64,000 bases of DNA from assembly GCF_002272135.1 (NCBI RefSeq), contig NZ_NPBF01000004.1, positions 229,788 to 293,787 on the forward strand, in the 5' to 3' direction. Both the position numbers and the translations under genes were made by a program. Position 1 is the first letter of the stretch. Every line of letters starts with the position of its first letter. Origin of the DNA: Virgibacillus sp. 7505. GTDB taxonomy: Bacteria > Bacillota > Bacilli > Bacillales > Amphibacillaceae. The notes under the pieces are model-generated. The model saw only the letters and a list, made by a program, of their open reading frames with translations, was not told where the DNA came from and searched no databases. This document shows positions 1 through 7,980 of this stretch, one piece after another.

Positions 1-1
1 T

Positions 2-523
2 CATGCGCATACTATTTATACACCAGATGAACGGAACCGGACATTATCCGAGAAAGGATATCGTGATGCGAGGATAGTTCAGAAGCTTTTAGCAGCCGAA
101 CAAGTAGATACCTATATCTCCAGTCCCTATCGGCGTGCTTGGGAAACGATCGTGCGTAATGCTTCCGCTGCTGTTCTGGATGAAAGACTGCGAGAGCGGC
201 AAGTTGCCGCTGCACCGGTTGAAGACTTCCAAGGAGCTATGGACCGTTTATGGTCACAGGAAGAATATCAGTTTCCGGGAGGTGAATCGAATAGGAGCGC
301 TAGAGCAAGAGGCGTAGATGCCTTTCAGGATATACTCGCTGCTTGTGCTGGCAAACGGATCGCTATCGGAACGCACGGTAATCTGATGGTGCTGACAATG
401 GGCCATTACGACACCCGATTCAATTATGATTTCTGGAAACAGCTGAACATGCCCGCTATCTGGAAGCTAACGTTCGATGGCCAGCAATACATACAGGCAG
501 AGCCTTTATCCATACAAAAATAG
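2..523 (+). CDS. Histidine phosphatase family protein (5' truncated by window edge)
   Basis: The open frame runs from base 2 to a TAG at 521-523, so about 173 residues are visible and the true start lies outside the window. The first codon is His, and base 1 fits the third base of Arg, so the visible part begins at the catalytic RH motif of the phosphoglycerate-mutase-like superfamily. TYISSPYRRAWET near residues 36-48 is the usual second active-site region and GTHGN near residue 125 holds the second catalytic His. A GTG at 152 is internal. The physiological substrate cannot be told from sequence. It converges on the next gene across a shared hairpin terminator. Confidence 0.85.
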   Translation, partial: HAHTIYTPDERNRTLSEKGYRDARIVQKLLAAEQVDTYISSPYRRAWETIVRNASAAVLDERLRERQVAAAPVEDFQGAMDRLWSQEEYQFPGGESNRSARARGVDAFQDILAACAGKRIAIGTHGNLMVLTMGHYDTRFNYDFWKQLNMPAIWKLTFDGQQYIQAEPLSIQK

Positions 524-547
524 CGGACATCATCTGTCCGCTATTTT
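517..547. terminator. Bidirectional intrinsic terminator
   Basis: A perfect 13-bp inverted repeat (arms 517-529 and 535-547) with a 5-nt loop, A-rich on one side and T-rich on the other. It sits between the convergent phosphatase and acetyltransferase genes and overlaps both stop codons, so it can serve both transcripts. Confidence 0.85.
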
Positions 548-1039
548 CCATCCATATGCAATTTCAGGGTAAGATACCCCTTCAATCTGAAGCTTGTCTT
601 CAGCGATTTTCACTCCGCCTAAGCTTTCATAGAAATGCCTGGCATCATTTCCGACGAGCATCCATGCCACCACGCCTGTCATCCCTTCGGCCGCAAGCCG
701 ATTTTCCAAAGATCGAATAAGCATCTTTCCAATCCCACGATTCTTATTGGCAGGATCAAGATAAACTGCGTATACCTCGCCATCGTAATCCGGATGTATA
801 TTATCCCGGCATCTGCCTCCGCTGATGAAGCCGACAACCGTCTCTCCTTCTTCTGCAACAAGCAGTAAGGATCCGGACTCCAGCACCATTTCAAACCGAG
901 CTGCTCTTTCTTCCGGTCGAATGGCAGTTAGATAATCAGCAGGCAATATATCCTGATAGGCAAATTGCCAGCCAAGCATACTAATTTCTCCGATCCTATT
1001 ACAGTCAGCTTTTCTTGCTTCACGTATGGTAACTGTCAT
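530..1039 (-). CDS. GNAT family N-acetyltransferase
   Basis: A 169-residue protein with the GNAT fold layout: MTVTIREARKADCNRIGEI at the N-terminus, the core strand VYAVYLDPANKNRGIGKML (acetyl-CoA binding R/Q-x-x-G-x-G/A loop) near residues 90-108, and a C-terminal ARHFYESLGGVKI motif typical of the family. It transfers an acetyl group from acetyl-CoA to an amine, but the substrate cannot be assigned. The ATG is preceded by AGGGGGATC at good spacing. It is transcribed alone, downstream of and in the same direction as the dioxygenase gene, 19 bp away. Confidence 0.88.
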   Translation of the reverse strand: MTVTIREARKADCNRIGEISMLGWQFAYQDILPADYLTAIRPEERAARFEMVLESGSLLLVAEEGETVVGFISGGRCRDNIHPDYDGEVYAVYLDPANKNRGIGKMLIRSLENRLAAEGMTGVVAWMLVGNDARHFYESLGGVKIAEDKLQIEGVSYPEIAYGWKIADR

Positions 1040-1058
1040 CCTGATCCCCCTTTTTAGA

Positions 1059-1811
1059 TTAAGCTAATACAGTAGGCTGAAAATCTATCAATAAAACAGC
1101 TCGTACACCTGGACGATCTGCTTCCCCTTTTTGGATTGGGCTGACATAGTGACTGACTGCCTCATCATGTACTCCGTAGGATTCCAACGGCTTATGGATT
1201 TCAAAGCTTTCGTGGAATTGACTGGAGTCAGCGTCTTTAGGCAGCTTTCCGGCACAAGCAGGAGTCGCAATGATATTAAGCCCTCCAACGACATTATCCC
1301 GCTTGATAAGATGGGCAAATGTGAATGGTTCGCCATCCTGATGAATCAGATTCGGCGAAGATACGCCCTCTTGTCCCTTTTCAGTCACTTCCAGCTTTAC
1401 GAAATGAATGCCCGCATGAACCGGTAAAATCAAATCCTCTTTACGCCAGAATGTTTCGTGATAATCATGCATGATGATTTTCTGTAATAATTTGTTTTCC
1501 AGGATATGATCCGGCAGGGCCGGAAATTCACGGTAAGAATCCACATACTCCGGATTGAAGCGTCCCTGGAAATACTGCGCCATGCTTCCGTTTTCCCGTT
1601 CGATACCCGGCAGCCATTCCAATCGGTCATCCTTGTCGAAGATGATTGCCCGTGAATAGCGACGGTAACGATTTAAATCAAGCGCATAGCTATCTGCCGG
1701 CAATGTATCGAAAACTGCCTGTATTTCAGCTAAATCCTGTTCCATCCCCTCATATGCCAGATCCTTTTGTAAATCATATATGCTGTATCCTTGTTTCTCT
1801 AATGCATTCAT
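1059..1811 (-). CDS. 2-oxoglutarate/Fe(II)-dependent dioxygenase, PF10014-type (amino acid hydroxylase-like)
   Basis: A 250-residue protein resembling the 2OG-Fe dioxygenase family that contains the L-isoleucine 4-hydroxylase of Bacillus thuringiensis. Seen directly: an HQD iron-binding triplet (H157, D159) in NLIHQDGEPF, a distal His candidate (H221 in AVSHYVSPI) and an Arg (R237 in GVRAVLLIDF) placed to bind 2-oxoglutarate. These enzymes couple decarboxylation of 2-oxoglutarate to hydroxylation of a free amino acid. The substrate here is unknown. The start ATG has GGAGG 9 nt upstream. It may be co-transcribed with the acetyltransferase 19 bp downstream, which is an inference from spacing only. 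Confidence 0.8.
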   Translation of the reverse strand: MNALEKQGYSIYDLQKDLAYEGMEQDLAEIQAVFDTLPADSYALDLNRYRRYSRAIIFDKDDRLEWLPGIERENGSMAQYFQGRFNPEYVDSYREFPALPDHILENKLLQKIIMHDYHETFWRKEDLILPVHAGIHFVKLEVTEKGQEGVSSPNLIHQDGEPFTFAHLIKRDNVVGGLNIIATPACAGKLPKDADSSQFHESFEIHKPLESYGVHDEAVSHYVSPIQKGEADRPGVRAVLLIDFQPTVLA

Positions 1812-1918
1812 GCTTAAACCTCCACAAAACTATAATCTTTCTCTATCATAATACATGCAGAGATAAAGGAACATGCTTTCGTTTGCGATTTTGTGACATT
1901 TGAAAAGGAGTGGACCAT

Positions 1919-2425
1919 TTGAGAAAATCAAAAGCAGAATTTGAAAAGCTATTCCAGACAGCTTCCAACCTCCAAAAGCTGCTTCAGGCTGGTGACGTAC
2001 TGTACAGTTCGATTGGTCCTTCCACCTTCTTCTTCAGCCACGCTGGTATAGTCGGCAGTGACGGGCGGATTTTCCATGCACACCCATCAGGCGGTATCAC
2101 CGAATCATTGACAGTGTATCTGTCCCGTCACCGCTACGGCGGAACAATCACGCTGCTCCGGCCAAAAATAGATCCGTCTGGTGCAGCGGATTGGGCAAAA
2201 CGTTCCATCAGCTTAATGAAAGGATACAGTTTCAGCCGCACCTTGGCAGACCCTGCTTGGAATTATTGCACCAAGTTCGTCTGGCAGGCGTTTTGGAGCG
2301 GCGCCAGCACCGATTTGACCAGTGCTCGAAAACAGCTGCCCAAACGCTGGATCTTTCCGCACCATATCAAGCACTCCACCCATTTTGAGCCGATTGCAAA
2401 ATTCTCTCTTGAGTATCGGCTCTAG
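1919..2425 (+). CDS. YiiX/YebB-like N1pC/P60 (C92-type) cysteine hydrolase, cytoplasmic
   Basis: A 168-residue protein with a permuted NlpC/P60-like layout: LLQAGDVLYS near residue 25, the catalytic His in FSHAGIVG (H41), HAHP at 53-56, and the catalytic Cys in NYCTKFVWQAF (C117). The family cleaves amide or ester bonds, often on lipid or peptidoglycan substrates. No signal peptide or membrane segment is visible, which is unusual for a wall enzyme. I chose the TTG at 1919 because AAAGGAG (1903-1909) lies 9 nt upstream; the in-frame GTG at 1910 overlaps that ribosome binding site. A monocistronic unit between divergent and downstream genes. Confidence 0.65.
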   Translation: MRKSKAEFEKLFQTASNLQKLLQAGDVLYSSIGPSTFFFSHAGIVGSDGRIFHAHPSGGITESLTVYLSRHRYGGTITLLRPKIDPSGAADWAKRSISLMKGYSFSRTLADPAWNYCTKFVWQAFWSGASTDLTSARKQLPKRWIFPHHIKHSTHFEPIAKFSLEYRL

Positions 2426-2479
2426 TCATAATTTTCTGGTAAAATGATGAAGATAGTATAATTAAAGGGGGATCTTGAC

Positions 2480-3709
2480 ATGCAATTTGAACAGAAATTA
2501 GAGAAATATGCCAAGCTGCTGCTGCATATCGGCTTGAAAGTTAAGCAAGGACAGGACTTGATGATTGTAGCTGATCTAGCTGCTGCACCTTTTACAAAGG
2601 TCGTAGCTGAGAAAGCATACGAAGCCGGCATGCGGGACGTAATTGTCGATTATCAGGATGATAATATTACAAAAGCAAAAGTGAAGCATGCAAAAGAAGA
2701 AGATTTGGATTACTTCACCCCATTCCGAGGCCGTGTGTATGAAGAACTAGCAGCAGCGGACACAGCTTTCCTGGAGCTCAAGACACCGAATCCATCTCTT
2801 TTTGACGGAATTGATCCAGCAAGGGTTGCACGCTATACAAAAGCAGTGGGTGCTGCCAGACAAGGGTATCAAGCTCACAAAACAAATGGCCGTATTAATT
2901 GGCTGATCGCTTCGGTACCAACTGTCGAATGGGCAGAGTCTGTCTTTCCCGACTCACAGGGACAGGAAGCTATCGATAAGCTGTGGGATGCTATCTTCTT
3001 CACAACTCGCTCCGATCTGGAAAATACAGTCGAGCTGTGGGAACAGCATGTTGCAGCCATGAAGAAGAATGCTGACCACTTAAATGCACGCGACTATCGC
3101 AAGCTCCATTATACGGGGCCAGGTACTGATTTAACGATTGAACTGCATCCTGATTCCTTCTGGACTTGCGCAGAATTCATGAAAGAAGATGGCTCTACAT
3201 ATATCCCGAATCTTCCTACAGAAGAAGTATTTACGATTCCAGTTAAAAATGGAGTAAACGGAACAGTTAGCAGTACAAAGCCCTTGAATTATGCTGGTAC
3301 GTTGCTGGAGAACTTCTCCCTTACCTTCGAAAATGGAAAAGTAGTAGATTTCAAAGCCGAAAAAGGCTATGAAACATTGAAGAACTTGCTGGAAACGGAC
3401 GAAGGCGCACAATTTCTTGGAGAGGTTGCACTTGTACCGCATCAATCACCGATTTCCCAGTCGGGAATCGTCTTCAATAATACCTTATTCGATGAGAATG
3501 CTTCGTGTCATTTGGCTCTCGGACAAGCGATTGGCATGTGCGTGAAGGATGCCCGCGAGAAATCAAAAGGAGAACTAGAGGCAATCGGCTTCAACTACAG
3601 TCTCACACATGTTGATTTCATGGTTGGCTCTGGGGAATTATCCATCACGGGCGAAACACCAGATGGCACCGTGGAACAAATCTTCGAAAATGGAAACTGG
3701 GCTTTTTAA
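2480..3709 (+). CDS. M29 family aminopeptidase (AmpS/AmpT-like)
   Basis: A 409-residue protein, full length for the M29 thermophilic-type aminopeptidases, which remove N-terminal residues from peptides in the cytoplasm using a pair of divalent metals. The metal-ligand regions are visible: NLPTEEVFTIP (Glu) near 250, GEVALVPHQSPIS (Glu) near 318, DENASCHLALG (His) near 345 and THVDFM (His, Asp) near 379. The start ATG follows AAAGGGGGATC. The gene ends at a strong hairpin terminator shared with the convergent NUDIX gene. Confidence 0.92.
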   Translation: MQFEQKLEKYAKLLLHIGLKVKQGQDLMIVADLAAAPFTKVVAEKAYEAGMRDVIVDYQDDNITKAKVKHAKEEDLDYFTPFRGRVYEELAAADTAFLELKTPNPSLFDGIDPARVARYTKAVGAARQGYQAHKTNGRINWLIASVPTVEWAESVFPDSQGQEAIDKLWDAIFFTTRSDLENTVELWEQHVAAMKKNADHLNARDYRKLHYTGPGTDLTIELHPDSFWTCAEFMKEDGSTYIPNLPTEEVFTIPVKNGVNGTVSSTKPLNYAGTLLENFSLTFENGKVVDFKAEKGYETLKNLLETDEGAQFLGEVALVPHQSPISQSGIVFNNTLFDENASCHLALGQAIGMCVKDAREKSKGELEAIGFNYSLTHVDFMVGSGELSITGETPDGTVEQIFENGNWAF

Positions 3710-3717
3710 GAATACAG

Positions 3718-3746
3718 AAAAGGAGCAGCATTACGCTGCTCCTTTT
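3718..3746. terminator. Bidirectional intrinsic terminator
   Basis: A 12-bp perfect inverted repeat, arms AAAAGGAGCAGC and GCTGCTCCTTTT, around a 5-nt loop between two convergent genes. Confidence 0.88.
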
Positions 3747-3747
3747 G

Positions 3748-4338
3748 CTATGTACGGCAGATCATGAGTACTTCTCGGTAATAGCCAAGCTGATGAGGAC
3801 AAAGTTCTTCATGTGCAACCTCGATCCGCTGACGTGGAGCTCCTGCCACAATTTCCGCTTCTACGCTTGCTGCTTTTCCTTCGACGAGCTTCTCCAAATC
3901 ATTAACCCGCATCCGTACGATTTGTACCACTTCTTCATTCAGAAGAATATCCGGGAGTTCCTCCAAATAATAAAAGAATTGGTGACAGAACTCTCGATCA
4001 ACCAGGTTTTCAGCAAATAACTCTTCTTGAATGATTCCTTTATAAAAAAGATCGCTCTCCTGGAGCGTCACACCCAATTCTTCCTGCACTTCACGTAAAC
4101 CTCCGACCACAGGCGTTTCGCCGCTTTCCAGATGACCAGCTGCGGTAATGTCGTATTTCCCGGGAAATTCACTTTTATTGAAAGAACGCTGCTGTAGATA
4201 AATGTATAGTTCTGTACCATCATGTTCCACGAACCAGCAGTGAAAAGTCTCATGCCAGTCTCCATCACGATGGACTTCCTCTCTTTCCTTCACCCCAAGC
4301 TCCCGATGCTGCTCATCGAAAATCGTCAATAGCTCCAT
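3748..4338 (-). CDS. NUDIX hydrolase (IPP isomerase-like subgroup)
   Basis: A 196-residue protein with a complete NUDIX box beginning at G68 (GHLESGE, then REVQEELG), matching Gx5Ex7REUxEExGU exactly. The N-terminal region MELLTIFDEQHRELGVKEREEVHRDGDWH resembles YfcD-type NUDIX proteins annotated as isopentenyl-diphosphate-isomerase-like. Such enzymes hydrolyse nucleoside diphosphate derivatives; no substrate-specific motif is recognised. It precedes no operon partner at close spacing: the upstream same-strand gene starts beyond 4413 and ends 74 bp away. Confidence 0.88.
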   Translation of the reverse strand: MELLTIFDEQHRELGVKEREEVHRDGDWHETFHCWFVEHDGTELYIYLQQRSFNKSEFPGKYDITAAGHLESGETPVVGGLREVQEELGVTLQESDLFYKGIIQEELFAENLVDREFCHQFFYYLEELPDILLNEEVVQIVRMRVNDLEKLVEGKAASVEAEIVAGAPRQRIEVAHEELCPHQLGYYREVLMICRT

Positions 4339-4412
4339 GTTTTGCCCCCATACTTATTCCTTTTTTTCTAATGTAAGCGATATCGCCAGGCTTGTCTACC
4401 GTATATTTCCAA

Positions 4413-5432
4413 TCAAATCGAGTTATCGCGCATTTCCTCGACTAATGGCATGATTTCCTTAGTAAAACGTTCCATTTCCTGCTTGTGCGGCGAAAATTGA
4501 AGCAGCAGAAGACTGACGCCGGCATGCTCGTAGGCAAGTATCCGCTGCGCAATTTGCATCGGCGTCCCAACCAGATGCGGCCGCAAGCCCCTTGCAGAAA
4601 CAGCATCGTCGCTGATCTTGCTTTTTTGTGCCAGCTCTTCCTCTGTTACATATGATTCGTAATCCGCACCGGTAATTCTTTCCCATTCCTGGTAAGCTTC
4701 TTCCTCCGTTTCGCGGCAAATGACATAAGCTGTCATGCCAAATTCTGTAAACGGAGACTTGCCGGCTGCTTCACGGCGAATCTGCATATCAGCGATCATA
4801 CTGGCCACTTCCTGTACAGTACCGCCCTTCATTACATAGGCATCGCATGTCTCGGCAATTGTCTGTCGTAAATAGTCGCTCTCGCCGCCTGCGTATAATG
4901 GCGAGATCTCTTTGCTCTTGCCAGCTGGTAAATAATCGACGTGCTGAACTTGATAGTACAAACCATCATAGGTGTAATTGCCAGCTGCCCAAACTCCGCG
5001 CAGCACTTCGAAAAATTCCTCGGTTTGCATATAGAAATCCTCTGATCCAGCGATATCGCCATCTTGGCGCTTTTGTTCCTCTTCGCGCAAGAAAGAAACG
5101 ACTGCCAGGGAAAAACGGCTATTACTTACCTGATCAATCATTACTGCTTGTCTCGCGGCTTCCGCGGGCTGATCAATGCTCGGCCGGACTGCTGCCATGA
5201 TGTGCAGTCTATCGGTTGCTTCCGCAATAGCACCAGCAGCTTCCCAAAAGTTAAGCTGCTGATCGGCATTTTTCCCTTGGTATAGGTAGGTATCTGGAAG
5301 AAAGACGGCATCGAACCCTAAATCCTCCGCCAGATGCGCCGTTTCCTGCACATCTGACAAACTTAGCGGTCCACCATCCTCCACATGACGCAGCCAGCTG
5401 CTTGAAACTGGCTGCCAGTATGCATATTTCAT
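4413..5432 (-). CDS. LLM class flavin-dependent monooxygenase (alkanesulfonate/sulfone monooxygenase-like) under SAM-I control
   Basis: A 339-residue TIM-barrel flavoenzyme of the bacterial luciferase superfamily: MKYAYWQPVSSSW at the start, DLGFDAVFLPDTY near 40, DQVSNSRFSLAVVSF near 105 and PLYAGGESDYLRQ near 195 fit the SsuD/SfnG-like branch that uses reduced FMN to release sulfite or sulfinate from organosulfur compounds. The ATG follows AAAAGGAG. The leader holds a SAM-I riboswitch and terminator, so expression should rise when methionine/SAM is scarce, which supports a role in sulfur scavenging. The exact substrate is inference. Confidence 0.85.
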   Translation of the reverse strand: MKYAYWQPVSSSWLRHVEDGGPLSLSDVQETAHLAEDLGFDAVFLPDTYLYQGKNADQQLNFWEAAGAIAEATDRLHIMAAVRPSIDQPAEAARQAVMIDQVSNSRFSLAVVSFLREEEQKRQDGDIAGSEDFYMQTEEFFEVLRGVWAAGNYTYDGLYYQVQHVDYLPAGKSKEISPLYAGGESDYLRQTIAETCDAYVMKGGTVQEVASMIADMQIRREAAGKSPFTEFGMTAYVICRETEEEAYQEWERITGADYESYVTEEELAQKSKISDDAVSARGLRPHLVGTPMQIAQRILAYEHAGVSLLLLQFSPHKQEMERFTKEIMPLVEEMRDNSI

Positions 5433-5488
5433 TGTTATTACTCCTTTTGCACATAGGAAATCCTACCGAACGACACATCGATTCTACT

Positions 5489-5517
5489 AAAAAAGCTTCT
5501 TCGATGAGGAAGAAGCT
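5489..5517 (-). terminator. Riboswitch expression-platform terminator
   Basis: On the minus strand AGCTTCTTC and GAAGAAGCT form a 9-bp stem followed by six T. It lies between the SAM-I aptamer and the monooxygenase start codon, in the position of a SAM-stabilised terminator. Confidence 0.8.
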
Positions 5518-5536
5518 CTGTATTGCAGCCGTCGTC

Positions 5537-5648
5537 ATCTTATCACGCAGCTTTCGCTGCAGGTCGTAGCACCTTCCTGCAGGACTGCCCTCCTGCAGTG
5601 GGTTGCCGGGCTTCATCGGGCCTTTCCCTCCGCCACTCGTTATAAGAT
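5537..5648 (-). ncRNA. SAM-I (S-box) riboswitch
   Basis: Read on the minus strand, the segment contains the hallmark S-box core: GCGGAGGGA, then GGCCCGATGAAGCCCGGC followed by AACC, then GGTGCTACGACCTGC. The P1 helix is formed by ATCTTATAACG at the 5' end and CGTGATAAGAT at the 3' end with one mismatch. In this family SAM binding favours the downstream terminator, giving repression when SAM is abundant. Confidence 0.93.
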
Positions 5649-5669
5649 TTCTTATGAATTGTACTTCCT

Positions 5670-5699
5670 ACTATACCAGATTTGCAGTGTCAGATTCAA
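5670..5699 (-). promoter_or_regulatory. Candidate sigma-A promoter of the SAM-I-controlled monooxygenase
   Basis: Minus strand TTGAAT (5699-5694) and TATAGT (5675-5670) are separated by 18 bp, placing a start a few bases before the aptamer P1 helix. It lies just past the stop codon of the upstream LLM gene. Confidence 0.6.
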
Positions 5700-5711
5700 A
5701 CAGAACAACTG

Positions 5712-6710
5712 CTATGCCATTTGCATATACGCCTCCATCAAAAGGCGGAACCCATCCTGTCTTGCTTTTTCTTCATAAACAGGACTGGTGAGCATGAACT
5801 CAATCTCCCCGCCGTAGTAGTCTTCCAGCTCTCCAAGCTGCTGCAGCACCTCAGCTGGTGTTCCGATTACCATGGTTGGACGATTGTCCTCAAGACGCTC
5901 CTTTTCATAAGGAGACATTTTATAATCTGCTGCTGTATCTGGACGCAGCATCCCTTTGACGGGCCTTCCCTGTTCCTGAAGCAGCGATGCAACCTCATGG
6001 CTCTTTGCCAGTGCTTCTGCAGCTTCTGTTGTCTCTGCACAGAACAAAAACAGACTGACCATCATTTGCGGCTGCTGCTTCCCTTTCCGGAAGGATTTCT
6101 GATACACATCCAGCACTGCCGCATCCTTTTCTCCCCGTATGAATTGGGCATAAGCGAATCCGATTCCATGATATGCAGCAAGACCTGCACTGCCAGCGCT
6201 GCCGCCCAGCAGCCAGACAGATGGGGCGGTGCCAATGCTCGGCATCGCTACCAAGTCCCCGAACCGATGTTTTTCTTCTTTTCTTATATTCAAATAATGA
6301 AGCAAATCGCGTATCTGCCGATCATACCAATCCTCCGGCACAGCTCTATGCTCTTGCAGCGCTCTTTTCGCTGCCGGCATTCCTCCTGGCGCACGCCCGA
6401 TACCAAGGTCGATTCTTCCTGGATGAAGCGCTTCGAGCAATCTTGCATTTTCTGCAACTTTATACGCACTATAATGAGGCAGCATAACACCGCCTGAGCC
6501 GATACGGATACGGGATGTTTTAGCAGCAAGATGCCCCATCAGAAGCTCTGGACTGCTATGGGCGAGGCTGCCGGCGTGATGCTCGGACACCCAGAAACGC
6601 ACATAGCCAAGCTGATCGGCAAGTTCGGCCAGCCGCACTGTTTCCTCCAATGCCTCTGTTGCATTACCGTCTTCTTTGATTCGGGATTGATCCAATATAC
6701 TAAGCTTCAT
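5712..6710 (-). CDS. LLM class flavin-dependent oxidoreductase (MsnO8/YvbT-like)
   Basis: A 332-residue luciferase-superfamily protein of the short class: MKLSILDQSRI start, YVRFWVSEHHAGSLAHSSPELL near 35-57, RIRIGSGGVMLPHYSAYKVAE near 67-87 and DLGIGRAPGG near 100, all hallmarks of the MsnO8-type family. It probably uses FMNH2 or F420-free flavin chemistry on an unknown substrate. The ATG at 6710 is preferred because AAGGAG lies 9 nt upstream; an in-frame GTG at 6719 overlaps that site. No terminator separates it from the SAM-I unit downstream, so read-through into the riboswitch is possible. Confidence 0.85.
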   Translation of the reverse strand: MKLSILDQSRIKEDGNATEALEETVRLAELADQLGYVRFWVSEHHAGSLAHSSPELLMGHLAAKTSRIRIGSGGVMLPHYSAYKVAENARLLEALHPGRIDLGIGRAPGGMPAAKRALQEHRAVPEDWYDRQIRDLLHYLNIRKEEKHRFGDLVAMPSIGTAPSVWLLGGSAGSAGLAAYHGIGFAYAQFIRGEKDAAVLDVYQKSFRKGKQQPQMMVSLFLFCAETTEAAEALAKSHEVASLLQEQGRPVKGMLRPDTAADYKMSPYEKERLEDNRPTMVIGTPAEVLQQLGELEDYYGGEIEFMLTSPVYEEKARQDGFRLLMEAYMQMA

Positions 6711-6813
6711 ACTATCCACTCCTTCTTTGTATCATATCCTGTGCGAAAGACTTTTAAAAACAATCCGTTTTTCTGTATGCTAGAATTGACTGAATAAAAA
6801 GGATGGTGCTCAT

Positions 6814-7674
6814 ATGATTGGATTTATCGGATTAGGAATCATGGGTCAAAACATGGCAGCTAATCTGCTCGAAAAGGGCGAACAGTTAGTTGTCTATAAT
6901 CGTACAAAAGAAAAAGCTCAAGCACTATTGGACAAAGGTGCTGTCTGGGCAGATTCCCCCCGGAAAGTCGGAGAACAAGCTAATATCGTATTTACGATGC
7001 TGACAGATCCTGCAGCTGTCCAAGCAGTTGCTTACGGAGAAGATGGGCTTTTCAGCGGGATGCAGGAAAACAGTTTATGGGTGGATGTCAGTACTGTTAA
7101 GCCAGCGTTCACAAAAGAGATGGCAGAAGCCGCTCGCGCGCATCATATCCGTTTTGTTGATGCCCCTGTATCTGGTTCAAAGGCACCAGCACAGCAAGGT
7201 AAACTGCACTTCCTTGTTGGCGGAGACGACCAAGATGTAAAGGAGATCGCCCCCCTGCTTGAGAAAATGGGACAAAGCATCCAGCATATGGGCGCCAATG
7301 GGAATGGCTCAGCTACTAAGCTGGCAGTGAATATGCTGCTCGTTCAATCCTTGACTGGTCTATCTGAAGCAATCAGCTTCGGCGAAGCAGTCGGCCTTGA
7401 TAAAGAGCATCTGATGGATGTATTGCTTGCCCTTCCAGTTACAAGCGATATTCAAGCAGGCAAAAGGGATACGATTCTCCAGCAGAACTTTGAACCGCAA
7501 TTCCCTCTGGAGCATGCTTACAAGGACTTGCAGCAGATTTCCGAAACAGCTTATGAAGCAGGCGCTCCCCTTCCAATGACAAACAGCGTGAAAGAACTGT
7601 ATGCATTAGCGAAGAAAAATGGTTATGGCAAACAGGATGTCGCTGCCGTTTTTGCACTTTTAGCAAAAGATTGA
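6814..7674 (+). CDS. NAD(P)-dependent 3-hydroxyacid dehydrogenase (3-hydroxyisobutyrate dehydrogenase family)
   Basis: A 286-residue protein with an N-terminal Rossmann motif GFIGLGIMGQNMA, the substrate-binding signature FVDAPVSGSKAPAQQGKL near 115-132 and the catalytic Lys in GSATKLAVNMLL near 170. The family (3-hydroxyisobutyrate, tartronate semialdehyde and related beta-hydroxyacid dehydrogenases) oxidises or reduces 3-hydroxyacids with NAD(P). The substrate cannot be fixed from sequence. RBS AAGGATGG precedes the ATG. A strong terminator follows. Confidence 0.9.
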   Translation: MIGFIGLGIMGQNMAANLLEKGEQLVVYNRTKEKAQALLDKGAVWADSPRKVGEQANIVFTMLTDPAAVQAVAYGEDGLFSGMQENSLWVDVSTVKPAFTKEMAEAARAHHIRFVDAPVSGSKAPAQQGKLHFLVGGDDQDVKEIAPLLEKMGQSIQHMGANGNGSATKLAVNMLLVQSLTGLSEAISFGEAVGLDKEHLMDVLLALPVTSDIQAGKRDTILQQNFEPQFPLEHAYKDLQQISETAYEAGAPLPMTNSVKELYALAKKNGYGKQDVAAVFALLAKD

Positions 7675-7687
7675 GACGAATCAGACT

Positions 7688-7713
7688 AAGAATCCGAATT
7701 TTTTCGGATTCTT
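7688..7713 (+). terminator. Intrinsic terminator of the dehydrogenase gene
   Basis: AAGAATCCGAA and TTCGGATTCTT form an 11-bp stem followed by a T run. Confidence 0.88.
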
Positions 7714-7830
7714 TTTTTATTCTCATTTATTTTTTTTAATTAACATTGGCATATTAACAAGAGGCGCAAGGTATCAAGCTCTGAGATACTTAATTTATGT
7801 GAAGTAAATTTTTTGCTTATTTTCACCAAA

Positions 7831-7845
7831 TTATAATCATTATCA
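7831..7845. promoter_or_regulatory. Fur-box-like site upstream of the DASS transporter
   Basis: TTATAATCATTATCA differs at one base from the 15-bp Fur family consensus TGATAATNATTATCA. It overlaps a possible -10 (TATAAT at 7832-7837). The remainder of the 306-bp gap (7675-7980) is AT-rich, holds the upstream gene's terminator and a second possible -10, TATAAT, about 45 bp before the transporter start codon. Confidence 0.5.
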
Positions 7846-7980
7846 TCTGACTGATTTATTAAATTTTTTAAATCGGACAAAAGCATACTGGGACTGAACA
7901 GAATACTTTCATATCAATATTTTTATGCTAATATAATTATGGTTTTATTAATTTCATTACTTTTAAAAGGAGTCTTCATC

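Noticed and set aside
5251..5616. 121-residue minus-strand ORF across the SAM-I riboswitch
   Set aside because: The region is explained by the aptamer and terminator; the frame is a by-product.
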